From Gemmobacter nectariphilus (lineage in GTDB: Bacteria > Pseudomonadota > Alphaproteobacteria > Rhodobacterales > Rhodobacteraceae): DNA of 64,000 bases. Where the stretch lies: the NCBI GenBank assembly GCA_020721445.1, contig DYMU01000003.1:116986-180985 (forward strand), read 5' to 3'. The position numbers and the translations under genes were made by a program. Below are positions 54,338 to 63,228 of the stretch, piece after piece. Positions within the stretch are counted from its first letter, which is position 1. Each line of letters opens with the position of its first letter. A model generated the notes under the pieces. That model ran no database searches and had not been told where the DNA came from. It was given only the letters and a program-made list of their open reading frames with translations.

Positions 54338-56161
54338 TCAGTCCATCGCCTCCAACTCGTCGATAAAGCCTGCGATCATCGACAGGCCCTTGTCCCAGAA
54401 CTTCGGGTCAGACGCGTCCAGGCCGAACGGGGCCAGCAACTCCTTGTGGTGCTTTGATCCGCCGGCTTTCAACATGGCGAAATACTTGTCTTCAAAGTCG
54501 GGCAGCCCCGCCTCATAGGCCGCATAAAGCGCGTTCACCAGACCGTCGCCAAAGGCATAGGCATAGACGTAGAACGGCGAATGCACGAAATGCGGGATAT
54601 AGGCCCAGAACGTCTCGTAGCCGTCCATGAACTCGAAGGCATCACCCAGGGATTGCGCCTGCACGCTCATCCACAGCGCGTTGATGTCGTCGGGGGTCAA
54701 CTCGCCTTGCGCGCGGGCCGCGTGCAGCTTGCATTCGAAATCGTAGAACGCGATCTGCCGCACCACGGTGTTGATCATGTCCTCGACCTTGCCCGCCAGC
54801 AGCGTCTTGCGCTCGGCCTGGGTTTTGGCACCATCCAGCAGCTTGCGGAAGGTCAGCATCTCGCCAAACACGCTTGCGGTTTCAGCCAGCGTCAGCGGGG
54901 TAGAGGACAACAACTCGCCCTGACCCGCCGCCAGCACCTGATGCACGCCGTGGCCCAATTCATGCGCCAGCGTCATCACATCGCGCGGCTTGCCCAGATA
55001 GTTCAGCATGACATAAGGGTGCACCGTGGTAACGGTCGGGTGGGCAAAGGCCCCCGGTGCCTTGCCCGGCTTCACGCCCGCGTCGATCCAGCCACGCTCA
55101 AAGAACGGCCGTGCGATCTCGGCCATGCCCGGCGCAAAGGCGCCGTAGGCGTCCAGCACGGTTTTCGTCGCCTCATCCCAGCCCACGGTCCTGGGCGGCT
55201 CCAGGTTCAAGGGCGCGTTGCGGTCCCAGACCTGCAAGGTCTCCAGCCCCAGCCATTTGGCCTTCAGCCGGTAATAGCGGTGGCTCAGTTTCGGATAGGC
55301 CGCGACAACAGCATTGCGCAGCGCTTCCACCACCTCGGGCTCGACATGGTTTGCCAGATGCCGCCCATGCTGCGGGCTGGGCATCTTGCGCCAACGGTCG
55401 TGGATTTCCTTTTCCTTGGCCAGCGTATTGTGAACCCGGGCGAAGAGCTTGATGTTGCGGTCAAACACTGCGGCCAGCGCGCGCGCCGCCGCCTCGCGCT
55501 TGCTGCGGTCGGCATCGGTCAACAGATTCAGCGTGGCTTCAAGGTTCAGCTCTTCCGGCTCGCCCGCCACGGTGAACATCAGCCCGGCCATGGTTTCGTC
55601 GAACAGCTTGTTCCACGCACTTGCGCCCACCACCGATTCGTCATGCAAGAACTGCTCCAACTCGTCCGACAACTGGTGCGGCCGCATCGCGCGCATCCGG
55701 TCAAACACCGGCTTGTAGCGGGCAAGCGCGACATTGGCGGCCAGAAGGCCATTCAGATGCGCGTCGTCCAGCCGGTTGAATTCAAGGCTGAAGAACACCA
55801 AGGGCGTGGTGGCGTTGGTGATGCGGTCCTGGGTGTCGGCCATGAACTTGGCCCGCTCGCTGTCCATGGTGTTCTGGTAATAGCGCAGGCCCGCAAAAGA
55901 CATCAGCCGCCCTGCGGTAATGTCGATCTGCTCATAGGTCTGCACACAGTCCAGCAGGGCCGCGGCGTCCAGATCGGCCAGCTTGCCCTGATAGGTGCCG
56001 GCAAACGCCGCGCAGGAGGTATCCAGCCAGGCCATGTCGCGGGCAAACTCGGCCGAGTCCGGCGCAGGATACAGATCGGTCAGATCCCAATCCGGCAAGG
56101 CCCCGAACCCGCCCGAGGCGGCATTGGCATCAAACACGGGGCGGGCAAGGGGCAGGGTCAT
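54338..56161 (-). CDS. pepF: Oligoendopeptidase F (M3 family metallopeptidase)
   Basis: 607 aa cytoplasmic zinc peptidase. TLAHELGHGVHQVLA near residue 402 is the HExxH motif, with the third ligand Glu in TLAETASVFGEML. PFYVYAYAFGDGLVNALYAA is the family's C-terminal block. GGAGAGA lies just upstream of the ATG. It degrades oligopeptides of roughly 7-17 residues in characterised members. Confidence 0.94.
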   Translation of the reverse strand: MTLPLARPVFDANAASGGFGALPDWDLTDLYPAPDSAEFARDMAWLDTSCAAFAGTYQGKLADLDAAALLDCVQTYEQIDITAGRLMSFAGLRYYQNTMDSERAKFMADTQDRITNATTPLVFFSLEFNRLDDAHLNGLLAANVALARYKPVFDRMRAMRPHQLSDELEQFLHDESVVGASAWNKLFDETMAGLMFTVAGEPEELNLEATLNLLTDADRSKREAAARALAAVFDRNIKLFARVHNTLAKEKEIHDRWRKMPSPQHGRHLANHVEPEVVEALRNAVVAAYPKLSHRYYRLKAKWLGLETLQVWDRNAPLNLEPPRTVGWDEATKTVLDAYGAFAPGMAEIARPFFERGWIDAGVKPGKAPGAFAHPTVTTVHPYVMLNYLGKPRDVMTLAHELGHGVHQVLAAGQGELLSSTPLTLAETASVFGEMLTFRKLLDGAKTQAERKTLLAGKVEDMINTVVRQIAFYDFECKLHAARAQGELTPDDINALWMSVQAQSLGDAFEFMDGYETFWAYIPHFVHSPFYVYAYAFGDGLVNALYAAYEAGLPDFEDKYFAMLKAGGSKHHKELLAPFGLDASDPKFWDKGLSMIAGFIDELEAMD

Positions 56162-56239
56162 GGTCTCTCCTCATCTTTGCTTTGTGTCCATCTAGGGCGG
56201 CAGGGGGCCAAGTCGCAAGACCAACCCGCCTTTGATGGG

Positions 56240-56293
56240 TTTCCTCTTGGCTCAAATACCCTCGGGGGGTGCGGGGGGCAGACAGCCCCCCGT
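56240..56293 (-). repeat. Dispersed intergenic repeat, copy E (minus orientation)
   Basis: On the minus strand: GGGGGGCTGTCTGCCCCCC (56291-56273), then CCCCGAGGGTATTTGAGCCA then AGAGGAAA. It has the AAGAGGAA tail like copy A and shares its 19-nt stem exactly with copy F. It provides the last codons of the ligase gene. Confidence 0.8.
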
Positions 56294-57874
56294 CTTTGAC
56301 CGCAGCAGTGCGCGCAACGCCTCGATCGTGTCGATGTCGGCCACGCCCTTGTCGCGCCGCCAGCGCAGCATGCGCGGAAAGCGCAGGGCGATGCCCGATT
56401 TGTGGCGCGGGCTGGCCTGTATCCCTTCAAAGCCGATCTCGAATACCAGTTCCGGCACCACCCGGCGCACCGGGCCAAAACGCTCTTGCGTGTTCTTGCC
56501 GACCCAGCGGGTGATCTCGGCAAATTCGGCGTCGGTCAGGCCGGAATAGGCCTTGGTGAACGGCACCAGATCAGTGCCATCGCGCAGGGCAAAGGTGAAA
56601 TCGGTGTAAAGGTTGGCACGCCGCCCATGCCCGGCCTGCGCATAGACCATCACCGCGTCCACGGCATAGGGGTCCAGCTTCCATTTCCACCAGTCACCGC
56701 GTTTGCGCCCGGCGTGATAGGGCGACGACAGACGTTTCAGCATCAGGCCTTCGGCCATTTGCGCCCGCGCGCCGCTCCGCAGCGCCGCGCGCGCGACCCA
56801 GTTTCCAGGAACCATGGGCGAGGGCGACAGTGGCAGGCCGGGTGGCAGGGCGGCAAGGATCGCCTCCAGCCGGGCGCGGCGCTGCGACAGTGGCGCGTCG
56901 CGCAGGTCTTGGCCGGCGTCTTCCAGCAGATCATAGGCCAGAATATGGGCCGGGGCCTCGGCCAGCAGGCGCTTTGGCACGGTCTTGCGACCGATGCGCT
57001 TTTGCAGGTCGGCAAAGGGCAAGGGCGCGGTGCCGCCCCATGCCACGATCTCGCCATCGATCACCGTGCCGGGGGGCAGGTGGTCTTGCAGCGGCGCGAA
57101 TTCGGGAAAGCGGTCGGTGATCAGGTCTTCGCCGCGGCTCCAGACCGCGAAAGTGCCCGCACGGGCGATGATCTGGCCGCGGATGCCATCCCATTTCCAT
57201 TCGGCCAGCCAATCCTCGGGGGGGCCAAGACTGTCAGGCAGCGCCTCCAGCGGGCTGGCCAGCGCAAACGGGTAGGGCCGGGCTGCGCCGTCTGAGCCGC
57301 CCTCTTCGGTCAGCGCGGCAAAGCTGGTGTGCGCAGGGTCCCAGTCGCCCATCAGCCGGTGCGCCATCACCGAGGCCTCGACCCCGGTCACCTGTGCCAG
57401 TGCCCGCGTCATCAGCCCCTGGCTGACACCCATGCGAAAACCGCCCGTCAGCAGCTTGTTGAACAAGAACCGCTCGTCCGCGCCAAGCGCGGCCCAGGTG
57501 GCGGTGACATGGGCACGGCGCTCGGCTGGCGGACGCCCGGTCAGGGCGATCAGGGCGCGCAGGGTGGCGTCAAGGCTGGGGGGCTGGCTGTTGGCGGCCT
57601 CTGGCAGCAGACGGGCGATGGTTTCGGCCAGATCGCCCGCCACGGCATAGCTGTCTTCAAACAGCCACAGCGGGATGCCTGCCGCCTCGGCCGCCCATTG
57701 CCGCAATTCGGTGGCATTGACCGCGCGTTTCGGGCGCCGACCCGACAGCAGCGCCACGGTCCAGACCCGGTCGGGGTGCGGCGCGTCGCGGAAATACGCG
57801 GCCAAAGCGGCGGTTTTCTCCCCGGTTCTGGTGGTGGCATCCAGCGCGTTGAACAGGGTGGCAAAGCGTTTCAT
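56252..57874 (-). CDS. ATP-dependent DNA ligase (cisplatin/ligase-associated damage response type)
   Basis: 540 aa. An N-terminal DNA-binding domain (about 1-195) is followed by the adenylation domain: LAEWKWDGIRGQII puts the nucleotidyl Lys at residue 227, then DGEIVAWGG, AYDLLEDAG, EGLMLKRLSSPY and WWKWKLDPY as motifs III-V. The OB domain follows (RFGPVRRVVPELVFEIGFEG). It is paired with the exonuclease gene upstream, as in the ligase-associated DNA damage response gene sets. The C-terminal peptide GGCLPPAPPEGI is encoded by the intergenic repeat. Confidence 0.93.
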   Translation of the reverse strand: MKRFATLFNALDATTRTGEKTAALAAYFRDAPHPDRVWTVALLSGRRPKRAVNATELRQWAAEAAGIPLWLFEDSYAVAGDLAETIARLLPEAANSQPPSLDATLRALIALTGRPPAERRAHVTATWAALGADERFLFNKLLTGGFRMGVSQGLMTRALAQVTGVEASVMAHRLMGDWDPAHTSFAALTEEGGSDGAARPYPFALASPLEALPDSLGPPEDWLAEWKWDGIRGQIIARAGTFAVWSRGEDLITDRFPEFAPLQDHLPPGTVIDGEIVAWGGTAPLPFADLQKRIGRKTVPKRLLAEAPAHILAYDLLEDAGQDLRDAPLSQRRARLEAILAALPPGLPLSPSPMVPGNWVARAALRSGARAQMAEGLMLKRLSSPYHAGRKRGDWWKWKLDPYAVDAVMVYAQAGHGRRANLYTDFTFALRDGTDLVPFTKAYSGLTDAEFAEITRWVGKNTQERFGPVRRVVPELVFEIGFEGIQASPRHKSGIALRFPRMLRWRRDKGVADIDTIEALRALLRSKTGGCLPPAPPEGI

Positions 57875-57900
57875 GGTCTTGTGCCCTTGAACGGCTGCGG

Positions 57901-57967
57901 CAGGGGGGCTGTCTGCCCCCCAAGGCCTGCGGCCTTTCCCCCCGAGAGTATTTTTCCAAGCAGCAAT
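57901..57967 (+). repeat. Dispersed intergenic repeat, copy F
   Basis: GGGGGGCTGTCTGCCCCCC (57903-57921), AAGGCCTGCGGCCTTT stem, then CCCCCCGAGAGTATTTTTCC then AAGCAGCAATG. It occupies the gap between exonuclease and ligase genes, and is inverted relative to copy E. Confidence 0.82.
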
Positions 57968-57968
57968 G

Positions 57969-59009
57969 TCATGGGCCGGGCTCTGGTTCTGGCAGTGGTT
58001 CTGGCCGCGGTTCTGGCGTGTCGGCCTCGTCGCCGCCGAATTCGGTCTGCACGATGCCGGCGTCATAGCCCTGATCTTCCAGCCAGCGCCGGAACGGGGT
58101 GGTGTAGCCATGGGTGGCAAAGATCCGGCTGGCCCCGGTTTCGCGGATGGCTGCGTTCAGGCCGGGCCAGTCGGCATGGTCCGAGATCACAAAGCCGGTG
58201 CCAAGGCCACGGCGGCGGCGAATGCCGCGCAGCGCCATCCAGCCTGAGGCAAAGGCCTCGGACGCCGGGCCAAAGCGCCCGGCCCAAGGCGTGCCAAGCG
58301 CGGAGGGTGGGGCGATGACCAGGGCACCGGGGTGGGATTTGGCATCAATGCCCGCGCTGATGCGTGTGGTGGCGGGGATCGGATAGCCCTGATCGCGCAG
58401 GATGCGGGTGGTGTCTTCCACCGCGCCATGGGTCAGGATCGGGCCAAGGGGGGGCAGCATCGTCATCAGCCGCTGTGCCTTGCCCAAGCCATAGGCGGCC
58501 AGGATCGAGGTGCGGCCCTCGTCGGCGTTGGCCTGCCACCATGCGGCGATCTGCGCGGCCAACCGGGTTTGCGGGGCCCAGCGAAACAGCGGCAGGCCAA
58601 AGGTGCACTCGGTGATGAATGTGTGGCAGCGTACCGGCGCGAAGGGTTCGGACAGGCCGTCGGCCTCCACCTTGTAATCGCCCGACACCACCCAGACCTC
58701 GCCCCGCCGTTCGACGCGGATCTGTGCCGAGCCGGGGACATGGCCCGCCGGGTGAAAGCTGACGCTGACGCCGTTGATCTGGCGGGTCTCGCCATAGGCG
58801 ATGCCTTCGGCGGCAATGTCGCCCAGACGGTGCCGGATCACCGGCAGGGCGGCATGGGTGGCCAGATAGCGGCCATGGCCCCAGCGGGCGTGGTCAGAGT
58901 GGCCGTGGGTAATCAGCGCGCGGTCCACCGGGCGCCACGGATCGATGTGAAAGCCGCCCTCGGGGCAAAAGATCCCGCGGTCGGTGAAGGTCAGCAAGCC
59001 AGTGGTCAT
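57969..59009 (-). CDS. Ligase-associated DNA damage response exonuclease (metallo-beta-lactamase fold)
   Basis: 346 aa. ALITHGHSDHARWGHGRYLA is the HxHxDH metal-binding motif near residue 42; FHPAGHVPGSAQIRVER, VVSGDYKVEADGLSEPF and TECTFGLPLF follow, as in beta-CASP/SNM1-like nucleases. RIFATHGYTTPFRRWLED is the family's C-terminal block. The tail is a short Pro-Glu repeat (PEPRPEPLPEPEPGP). ATG 59009 is the family-consistent start. The Lhr-type helicase and PdeM endonuclease that often accompany this pair are not adjacent. Confidence 0.92.
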   Translation of the reverse strand: MTTGLLTFTDRGIFCPEGGFHIDPWRPVDRALITHGHSDHARWGHGRYLATHAALPVIRHRLGDIAAEGIAYGETRQINGVSVSFHPAGHVPGSAQIRVERRGEVWVVSGDYKVEADGLSEPFAPVRCHTFITECTFGLPLFRWAPQTRLAAQIAAWWQANADEGRTSILAAYGLGKAQRLMTMLPPLGPILTHGAVEDTTRILRDQGYPIPATTRISAGIDAKSHPGALVIAPPSALGTPWAGRFGPASEAFASGWMALRGIRRRRGLGTGFVISDHADWPGLNAAIRETGASRIFATHGYTTPFRRWLEDQGYDAGIVQTEFGGDEADTPEPRPEPLPEPEPGP

Positions 59010-59179
59010 TGGCCAAGGATAGCACGGGTGGCGGTTGGGGGAAGGGGAGCCACACGCCCGGCCTGCCCAAAAAACAGGCGGATGCAAGCTGATTGGGCCG
59101 AAAACCGTCTCAGCCCCTTTCGTCCTTTCCGCTGTGCTGATTAAGTGGTCAGCAAGGACCGGGAAACGGGGGCCGTTGC

Positions 59180-60592
59180 GTGACCGATTATTTCAACGAA
59201 ATGTATCAGGGTGGCAAGGTGCGCGACCCCTATGCGCGGCTGCAGGGCTGGATGCAGGCGATGCCTGCCGAATTGCGCCACATGAAGCAGGCCGAGGCCG
59301 AGGCGCTGTTTCGCCGCATCGGCATCACCTTTGCGGTCTATGGCGAAGGCGGCGATCCCGACCGGCTGATCCCGTTCGACATGTTCCCGCGGGTGTTTTC
59401 GGGGGCGGAATGGGCCCGGCTGGAACGTGGCATCAAGCAACGCGCCCGGGCGCTGAACGCCTTTCTGGTCGATGTTTACGGGCGGGGCGAGATTGTGCGG
59501 GCCGGGCGGATACCGGCGCGGCTGGTCTATCTGAACGATGCCTATGAAAAGGCGGTGGTGGGGTTCGTGCCGTCGAAAGGGGTCTACAGCCACATCGTCG
59601 GCATTGATCTGGTGCGCACCGGGCCGGATGATTTCTTTGTGCTGGAAGACAATTGCCGCACCCCCAGCGGCGTGTCCTACATGCTTGAAAACCGCGAGAT
59701 CATGATGCGGATGTTCCCCGACCTGTTCCGCGAAAACCGGATCGAGCCGGTGGACAGTTACCCCGAGATCCTGCGCCGCACCCTTGCCAGTGTGGCCCCG
59801 CAGAAATGCGACCGAGAGCCGACGGTGGTGATCCTGACCCCGGGGCATTACAACAGCGCCTATTACGAGCACAGTTTTCTGGCCGACATGATGGGGGTCG
59901 AACTGGTCGAAGGGCAGGATCTGTTCGTCGAGGGTGAGTTTGTCTTCATGCGCACCACCGAAGGCCCGCGCCGGGTGGATGTGATCTATCGCCGGATCGA
60001 CGATGATTTCATCGACCCCTTGTGTTTTCGCCCCGACAGCATGCTGGGCGTGCCGGGGTTGATGGATGTCTATCGTTCGGGCGGGGTGTCGATCTGTTCG
60101 GCACCGGGGGCGGGGGTGGCCGATGACAAGGCCGTTTATACCTATGTGCCGGAAATGATCCGCTTCTATCTGGGCGAGGAGCCGATCCTGAAGAACGTGC
60201 CAACCTGGCAATGCGGCAAGGCGGAGGATCTGAAATACGTGCTGGCGCATCTGGCCGATCTGGTGGTGAAAGAGGTGCATGGCTCGGGCGGGTACGGCAT
60301 GCTGGTCGGGCCAAAGGCGACGGCCGAGCAGGTTGAGGCGTTTCGCGCCCGCATCATCGCCGACCCGGACAATTACATCGCCCAGCCGACGCTGGCGCTG
60401 TCGACAACGCCGACCTTTGTGGCAGAAGGTGTCGCGCCGCGTCATGTCGACCTGCGGCCCTATTGTCTGGTGGGAGAGCGGGTGGAACTGGTGCCCGGCG
60501 GGTTGACGCGGGTTGCGCTGACCGAAGGATCGCTGGTGGTGAACTCGTCGCAGGGCGGTGGCGTCAAGGATACCTGGGTGCTGGCGGAGTGA
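59180..60592 (+). CDS. Circularly permuted ATP-grasp type 2 protein
   Basis: 470 aa, normal family length. NAFLVDVYGRGEIVRAGRIP, GVDLVRTGPDDFFVLEDNCR (here GIDLVRTG..), TPSGVSYMLENRE and GSGGYGMLVGPKAT are hallmarks of the permuted ATP-grasp amidoligases found with alpha-E proteins. It is predicted to form amide/peptide bonds, possibly tagging proteins or building a small peptide. Start GTG 59180 after GGGG-rich leader. It is the first gene of the cluster leading to Anbu. Confidence 0.93.
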   Translation: MTDYFNEMYQGGKVRDPYARLQGWMQAMPAELRHMKQAEAEALFRRIGITFAVYGEGGDPDRLIPFDMFPRVFSGAEWARLERGIKQRARALNAFLVDVYGRGEIVRAGRIPARLVYLNDAYEKAVVGFVPSKGVYSHIVGIDLVRTGPDDFFVLEDNCRTPSGVSYMLENREIMMRMFPDLFRENRIEPVDSYPEILRRTLASVAPQKCDREPTVVILTPGHYNSAYYEHSFLADMMGVELVEGQDLFVEGEFVFMRTTEGPRRVDVIYRRIDDDFIDPLCFRPDSMLGVPGLMDVYRSGGVSICSAPGAGVADDKAVYTYVPEMIRFYLGEEPILKNVPTWQCGKAEDLKYVLAHLADLVVKEVHGSGGYGMLVGPKATAEQVEAFRARIIADPDNYIAQPTLALSTTPTFVAEGVAPRHVDLRPYCLVGERVELVPGGLTRVALTEGSLVVNSSQGGGVKDTWVLAE

Positions 60593-60599
60593 CAGGGAC

Positions 60600-61550
60600 A
60601 TGCTGAGCAGAACCGCAGACAATCTTTTCTGGCTGGCGCGCTATGTCGAGCGCGCCGAAACCTCGGCGCGGCTGCTGCAGGTGGGGGCACGCATCGCGCT
60701 GATGCCGTCGGCGGCCGGGTATCGCAACGAATGGAAATCGCTTTTGCATGCCAGTGGCACCGCCGGCGGCTTTGCCAAGAAATATGGCGAGGCGGTGCAG
60801 CGCAATCTGGAAAGCTGGTTCTTTTTCGACCGCGACAATTCTTCGTCGGTGGCATCTTGCCTGACGGCGGCGCGCGAAAACGGTCGCATCGTGCGCACCG
60901 CGCTGACCACGCAGGTCTGGGATGCGCTGAATGGCGCGTTTGAAGAGTTGCGCCAGTTGGAACGCCGCCCGCGCAGCGAATTGGACCTGTCGCTTTTGAC
61001 CGACTGGACGATGCGGCAGGCGGCGCTGGTGCGCGGGTCGATCGACACCACGCTGCTGCGCAATGATGGCTGGGATTTTCTGAACCTTGGCTATTATCTG
61101 GAACGTGCCGACAACACCGCCCGGTTGATGGATGTGAAATATTACGTGCTGCTGCCAAAGGTGGAATTTGTCGGCTCGGGGCTGGACAACTATCAATGGA
61201 CCACGCTTTTGCGCGCCATGTCGGCGCATCGGGCGTTTCACTGGGCCTATGGCGGCGAGGTGACAGCGGCCAAGATCGGGCATTTCCTGATCCTGAACCC
61301 GCAATGCCCGCGCAGCCTGATCACCTGTGTCGAGGGGTTGAACGGTCATCTGGACCGGTTGTCGCGCAATTACCACCGCAAGACGCTGGCACAGGACAAG
61401 GCGCGCAGTGTTCTGGCCGAACTGGCGGAAATGCATGTCGACGATATCTTTGAAGAAGGGCTGCACGAGTTTTTGTCGCGCTTCATTGTCGACATGTCCT
61501 CGGTCAGTCAGGTTGTGCGAAACTGCTATCTGAATGGGGATGTGCGCTGA
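60600..61550 (+). CDS. Alpha-E domain protein
   Basis: 316 aa, largely alpha-helical. MLSRTADNLFWLARYVERAE is the conserved N terminus; WDFLNLGYYLERADNTARLM and FHWAYGGEVTAAKIGHFLIL follow. Alpha-E proteins have no known activity and always accompany the permuted ATP-grasp protein, sometimes fused with it. 7 nt after the ATP-grasp stop; its own stop overlaps the transglutaminase start (TGATG). Confidence 0.92.
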   Translation: MLSRTADNLFWLARYVERAETSARLLQVGARIALMPSAAGYRNEWKSLLHASGTAGGFAKKYGEAVQRNLESWFFFDRDNSSSVASCLTAARENGRIVRTALTTQVWDALNGAFEELRQLERRPRSELDLSLLTDWTMRQAALVRGSIDTTLLRNDGWDFLNLGYYLERADNTARLMDVKYYVLLPKVEFVGSGLDNYQWTTLLRAMSAHRAFHWAYGGEVTAAKIGHFLILNPQCPRSLITCVEGLNGHLDRLSRNYHRKTLAQDKARSVLAELAEMHVDDIFEEGLHEFLSRFIVDMSSVSQVVRNCYLNGDVR

Positions 61551-62377
61551 TGCTGCTGACCGTGGATCACGTCACCCGCTATTTCTATGATCAGCCGGTC
61601 CGGGCTGTGGTGCAAAGCCACCGTCTGCGGCCGTCGCAATTTGACGGGCAAAAGCTGATCCGCTGGGATGTGACCGTCAGCGATGGCCAGATGGGCGGTG
61701 GCTTTCGCGATGGTGCCGGCGATTGGGTGCAGGGCTGGACCGTGCAAGGCCCGGTTGCCGAGATTTTGGTGCAGGTCAGCGGCCAGGTGGAAACCAGCGA
61801 TCTGGCCGGTGTGCTGCGCGGCCACAAGGAAAGCGTGCCGCCGCATTGCTATTTGCGAGACACCCACCCCACCACGGCGGACGCAGCCCTTGCCGCTCTG
61901 GGCGAGGGGTTGACCCCGGACACCGACGCGCTTGCCACGGCACACGCGCTTTCGGCCCGCATTTCCGACGCCATCGCCTACCGCCCCGGTGCCACCGAGG
62001 CCCATACCACGGCCGCCGAGGCGTTGGCCTTGGGGGAAGGCGTCTGTCAGGACCATGCCCATGCGTTGATTGCGGTGGCGCGCTGCCTTGGGTTGCCTGC
62101 GCGCTATGTCTCGGGTTACCTGCTGGCGGGCGATGACGGGTCACCGCACGAAGCGTCGCACGCCTGGGCCGAAGTGCATGTCAGGGGTTTGGGCTGGGTG
62201 GGGTTTGATCCGGCCAACCGTTGCTGCCCGGATGAACGCTATATCCGGCTTGGCTCGGGTCTGGATGCCCAGAATGCCGCGCTGATCCGCGGCATCGCAC
62301 GCGGGCAGGGCGAAGAAAGCCTTGAGGTTTCGGTCACGGTGCAAGCGCGCCAGATCAACAGCCAGACCCAGCAGTAG
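61550..62377 (+). CDS. Transglutaminase-like cysteine protease-fold protein
   Basis: 275 aa. N-terminal beta domain (about 1-150; TRYFYDQPVRAVVQSHRLRP), then the transglutaminase core with catalytic triad: Cys in GEGVCQDHAHALIAVARCLG, His in SHAWAEVHVRGLGWVGFDP and the following Asp, then NRCCPDERYIRLGSG. The protein may hydrolyse or exchange amide bonds made by the ATP-grasp partner. No signal peptide, so cytoplasmic. Confidence 0.93.
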   Translation: MLLTVDHVTRYFYDQPVRAVVQSHRLRPSQFDGQKLIRWDVTVSDGQMGGGFRDGAGDWVQGWTVQGPVAEILVQVSGQVETSDLAGVLRGHKESVPPHCYLRDTHPTTADAALAALGEGLTPDTDALATAHALSARISDAIAYRPGATEAHTTAAEALALGEGVCQDHAHALIAVARCLGLPARYVSGYLLAGDDGSPHEASHAWAEVHVRGLGWVGFDPANRCCPDERYIRLGSGLDAQNAALIRGIARGQGEESLEVSVTVQARQINSQTQQ

Positions 62378-62407
62378 CCAAAAAGAGGCGGTATTTTCCG
62401 CATTTTT

Positions 62408-62430
62408 GCCATGATGTAAACACATCTGGC
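62408..62430. promoter_or_regulatory. Palindrome upstream of the unrecognised membrane-protein gene
   Basis: GCCA-t-GATGT-AAAC-ACATC-TGGC, dyad with a single bulged base, 42 nt before the ATG at 62472, in an AT-rich stretch (CATTTTTGCC, GCAATTTTCCCC). It may be an operator or part of a promoter that starts a separate transcript. Confidence 0.4.
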
Positions 62431-62471
62431 ATGCAATTTTCCCCATGCGTCGGGCACGCTGGGGGTGAACC

Positions 62472-63134
62472 ATGGCCTTGAACTATGATTTTGATATTTT
62501 CGACGTCGTTCCGGGGGCTGCGGTTCCGGGCTCCAAGGGGTTGGGGTCCGAACCATCCGACCTTGACCTTGCGCGGCTGTTGAACAGGATCGACGGCACC
62601 GCCGCAACCGCCGAGAAAATCGCCCTGTTTCGCGATCCACGTACCGCCGAGGCCTTGCGCCGCGCCCCGCAGGCCTTGCGCGACTTCTTCCTGATGTCGG
62701 GCTTTGGGTTGAATACCTACGCGTCGGGGGCACCGCAGGGGCGCTATCCGGCCAAGGACGAAGAGGCGCGGCTGGACATCATTCGCCGGATGGCCGCAGC
62801 GGCACAAACCCACGCCCTGCCACGCCCGGAAGACTGTCCCGAGGGCGGAGATGGCTTTCGGCTGGGCGAGTTTCTGCGCGAACTGGAACGGGCAGAACCG
62901 ATGGCCGAAGAGGACACCATGTCCCGTCCCGCACCGGCAAGCCTGCGCGGGACGATTTCGCCACCCACGCTTGACACCCATTCCCTGCCGCAGGTCCAAG
63001 CCGTGGCGCACCAGCCGGTCGCGCGCAAGAAGTTCTGGCAGAATCGCTTTCATCTGGCGCTGGCCGTGATGGGCCTTGCTGCCGTGGTGCATTTTGCGGG
63101 CAAGCCGGTGATCTTGCAACTCGCCAGCCTCTGA
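62472..63134 (+). CDS. Unrecognised protein with C-terminal membrane anchor
   Basis: 220 aa, not recognised. Residues about 1-140 look globular and acidic (DLDLARLLNRIDGT, EKIALFRDPRTAEALRRAPQ, EEARLDIIRRMAAAA). Residues 145-185 are Pro/Ser/Thr-rich and probably disordered. A basic stretch KKFWQNRF precedes a single hydrophobic helix (about 195-217; LALAVMGLAAVVHFAGKPVI) at the very C terminus, the layout of a tail-anchored protein. GGGGGTG precedes the ATG. It lies between the transglutaminase and Anbu genes on the same strand, 94 nt from each, so a link with that system is likely but unproven. Confidence 0.75.
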   Translation: MALNYDFDIFDVVPGAAVPGSKGLGSEPSDLDLARLLNRIDGTAATAEKIALFRDPRTAEALRRAPQALRDFFLMSGFGLNTYASGAPQGRYPAKDEEARLDIIRRMAAAAQTHALPRPEDCPEGGDGFRLGEFLRELERAEPMAEEDTMSRPAPASLRGTISPPTLDTHSLPQVQAVAHQPVARKKFWQNRFHLALAVMGLAAVVHFAGKPVILQLASL

Positions 63135-63142
63135 CGCTCATT

Positions 63143-63172
63143 TTGACGCAAGGGTTGCGCAAGCAATACTCT
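63143..63172 (+). promoter_or_regulatory. Candidate promoter for the Anbu gene
   Basis: TTGACG (63143-63148), 18-nt spacer, TACTCT (63167-63172), about 55 nt before the Anbu ATG. It suggests the peptidase can be transcribed separately. Confidence 0.4.
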
Positions 63173-63228
63173 TTCCAAACCCGATGTCGTTGGATAGCTT
63201 GCCATGTCTCAGGTGCGAGGACTGTCCC

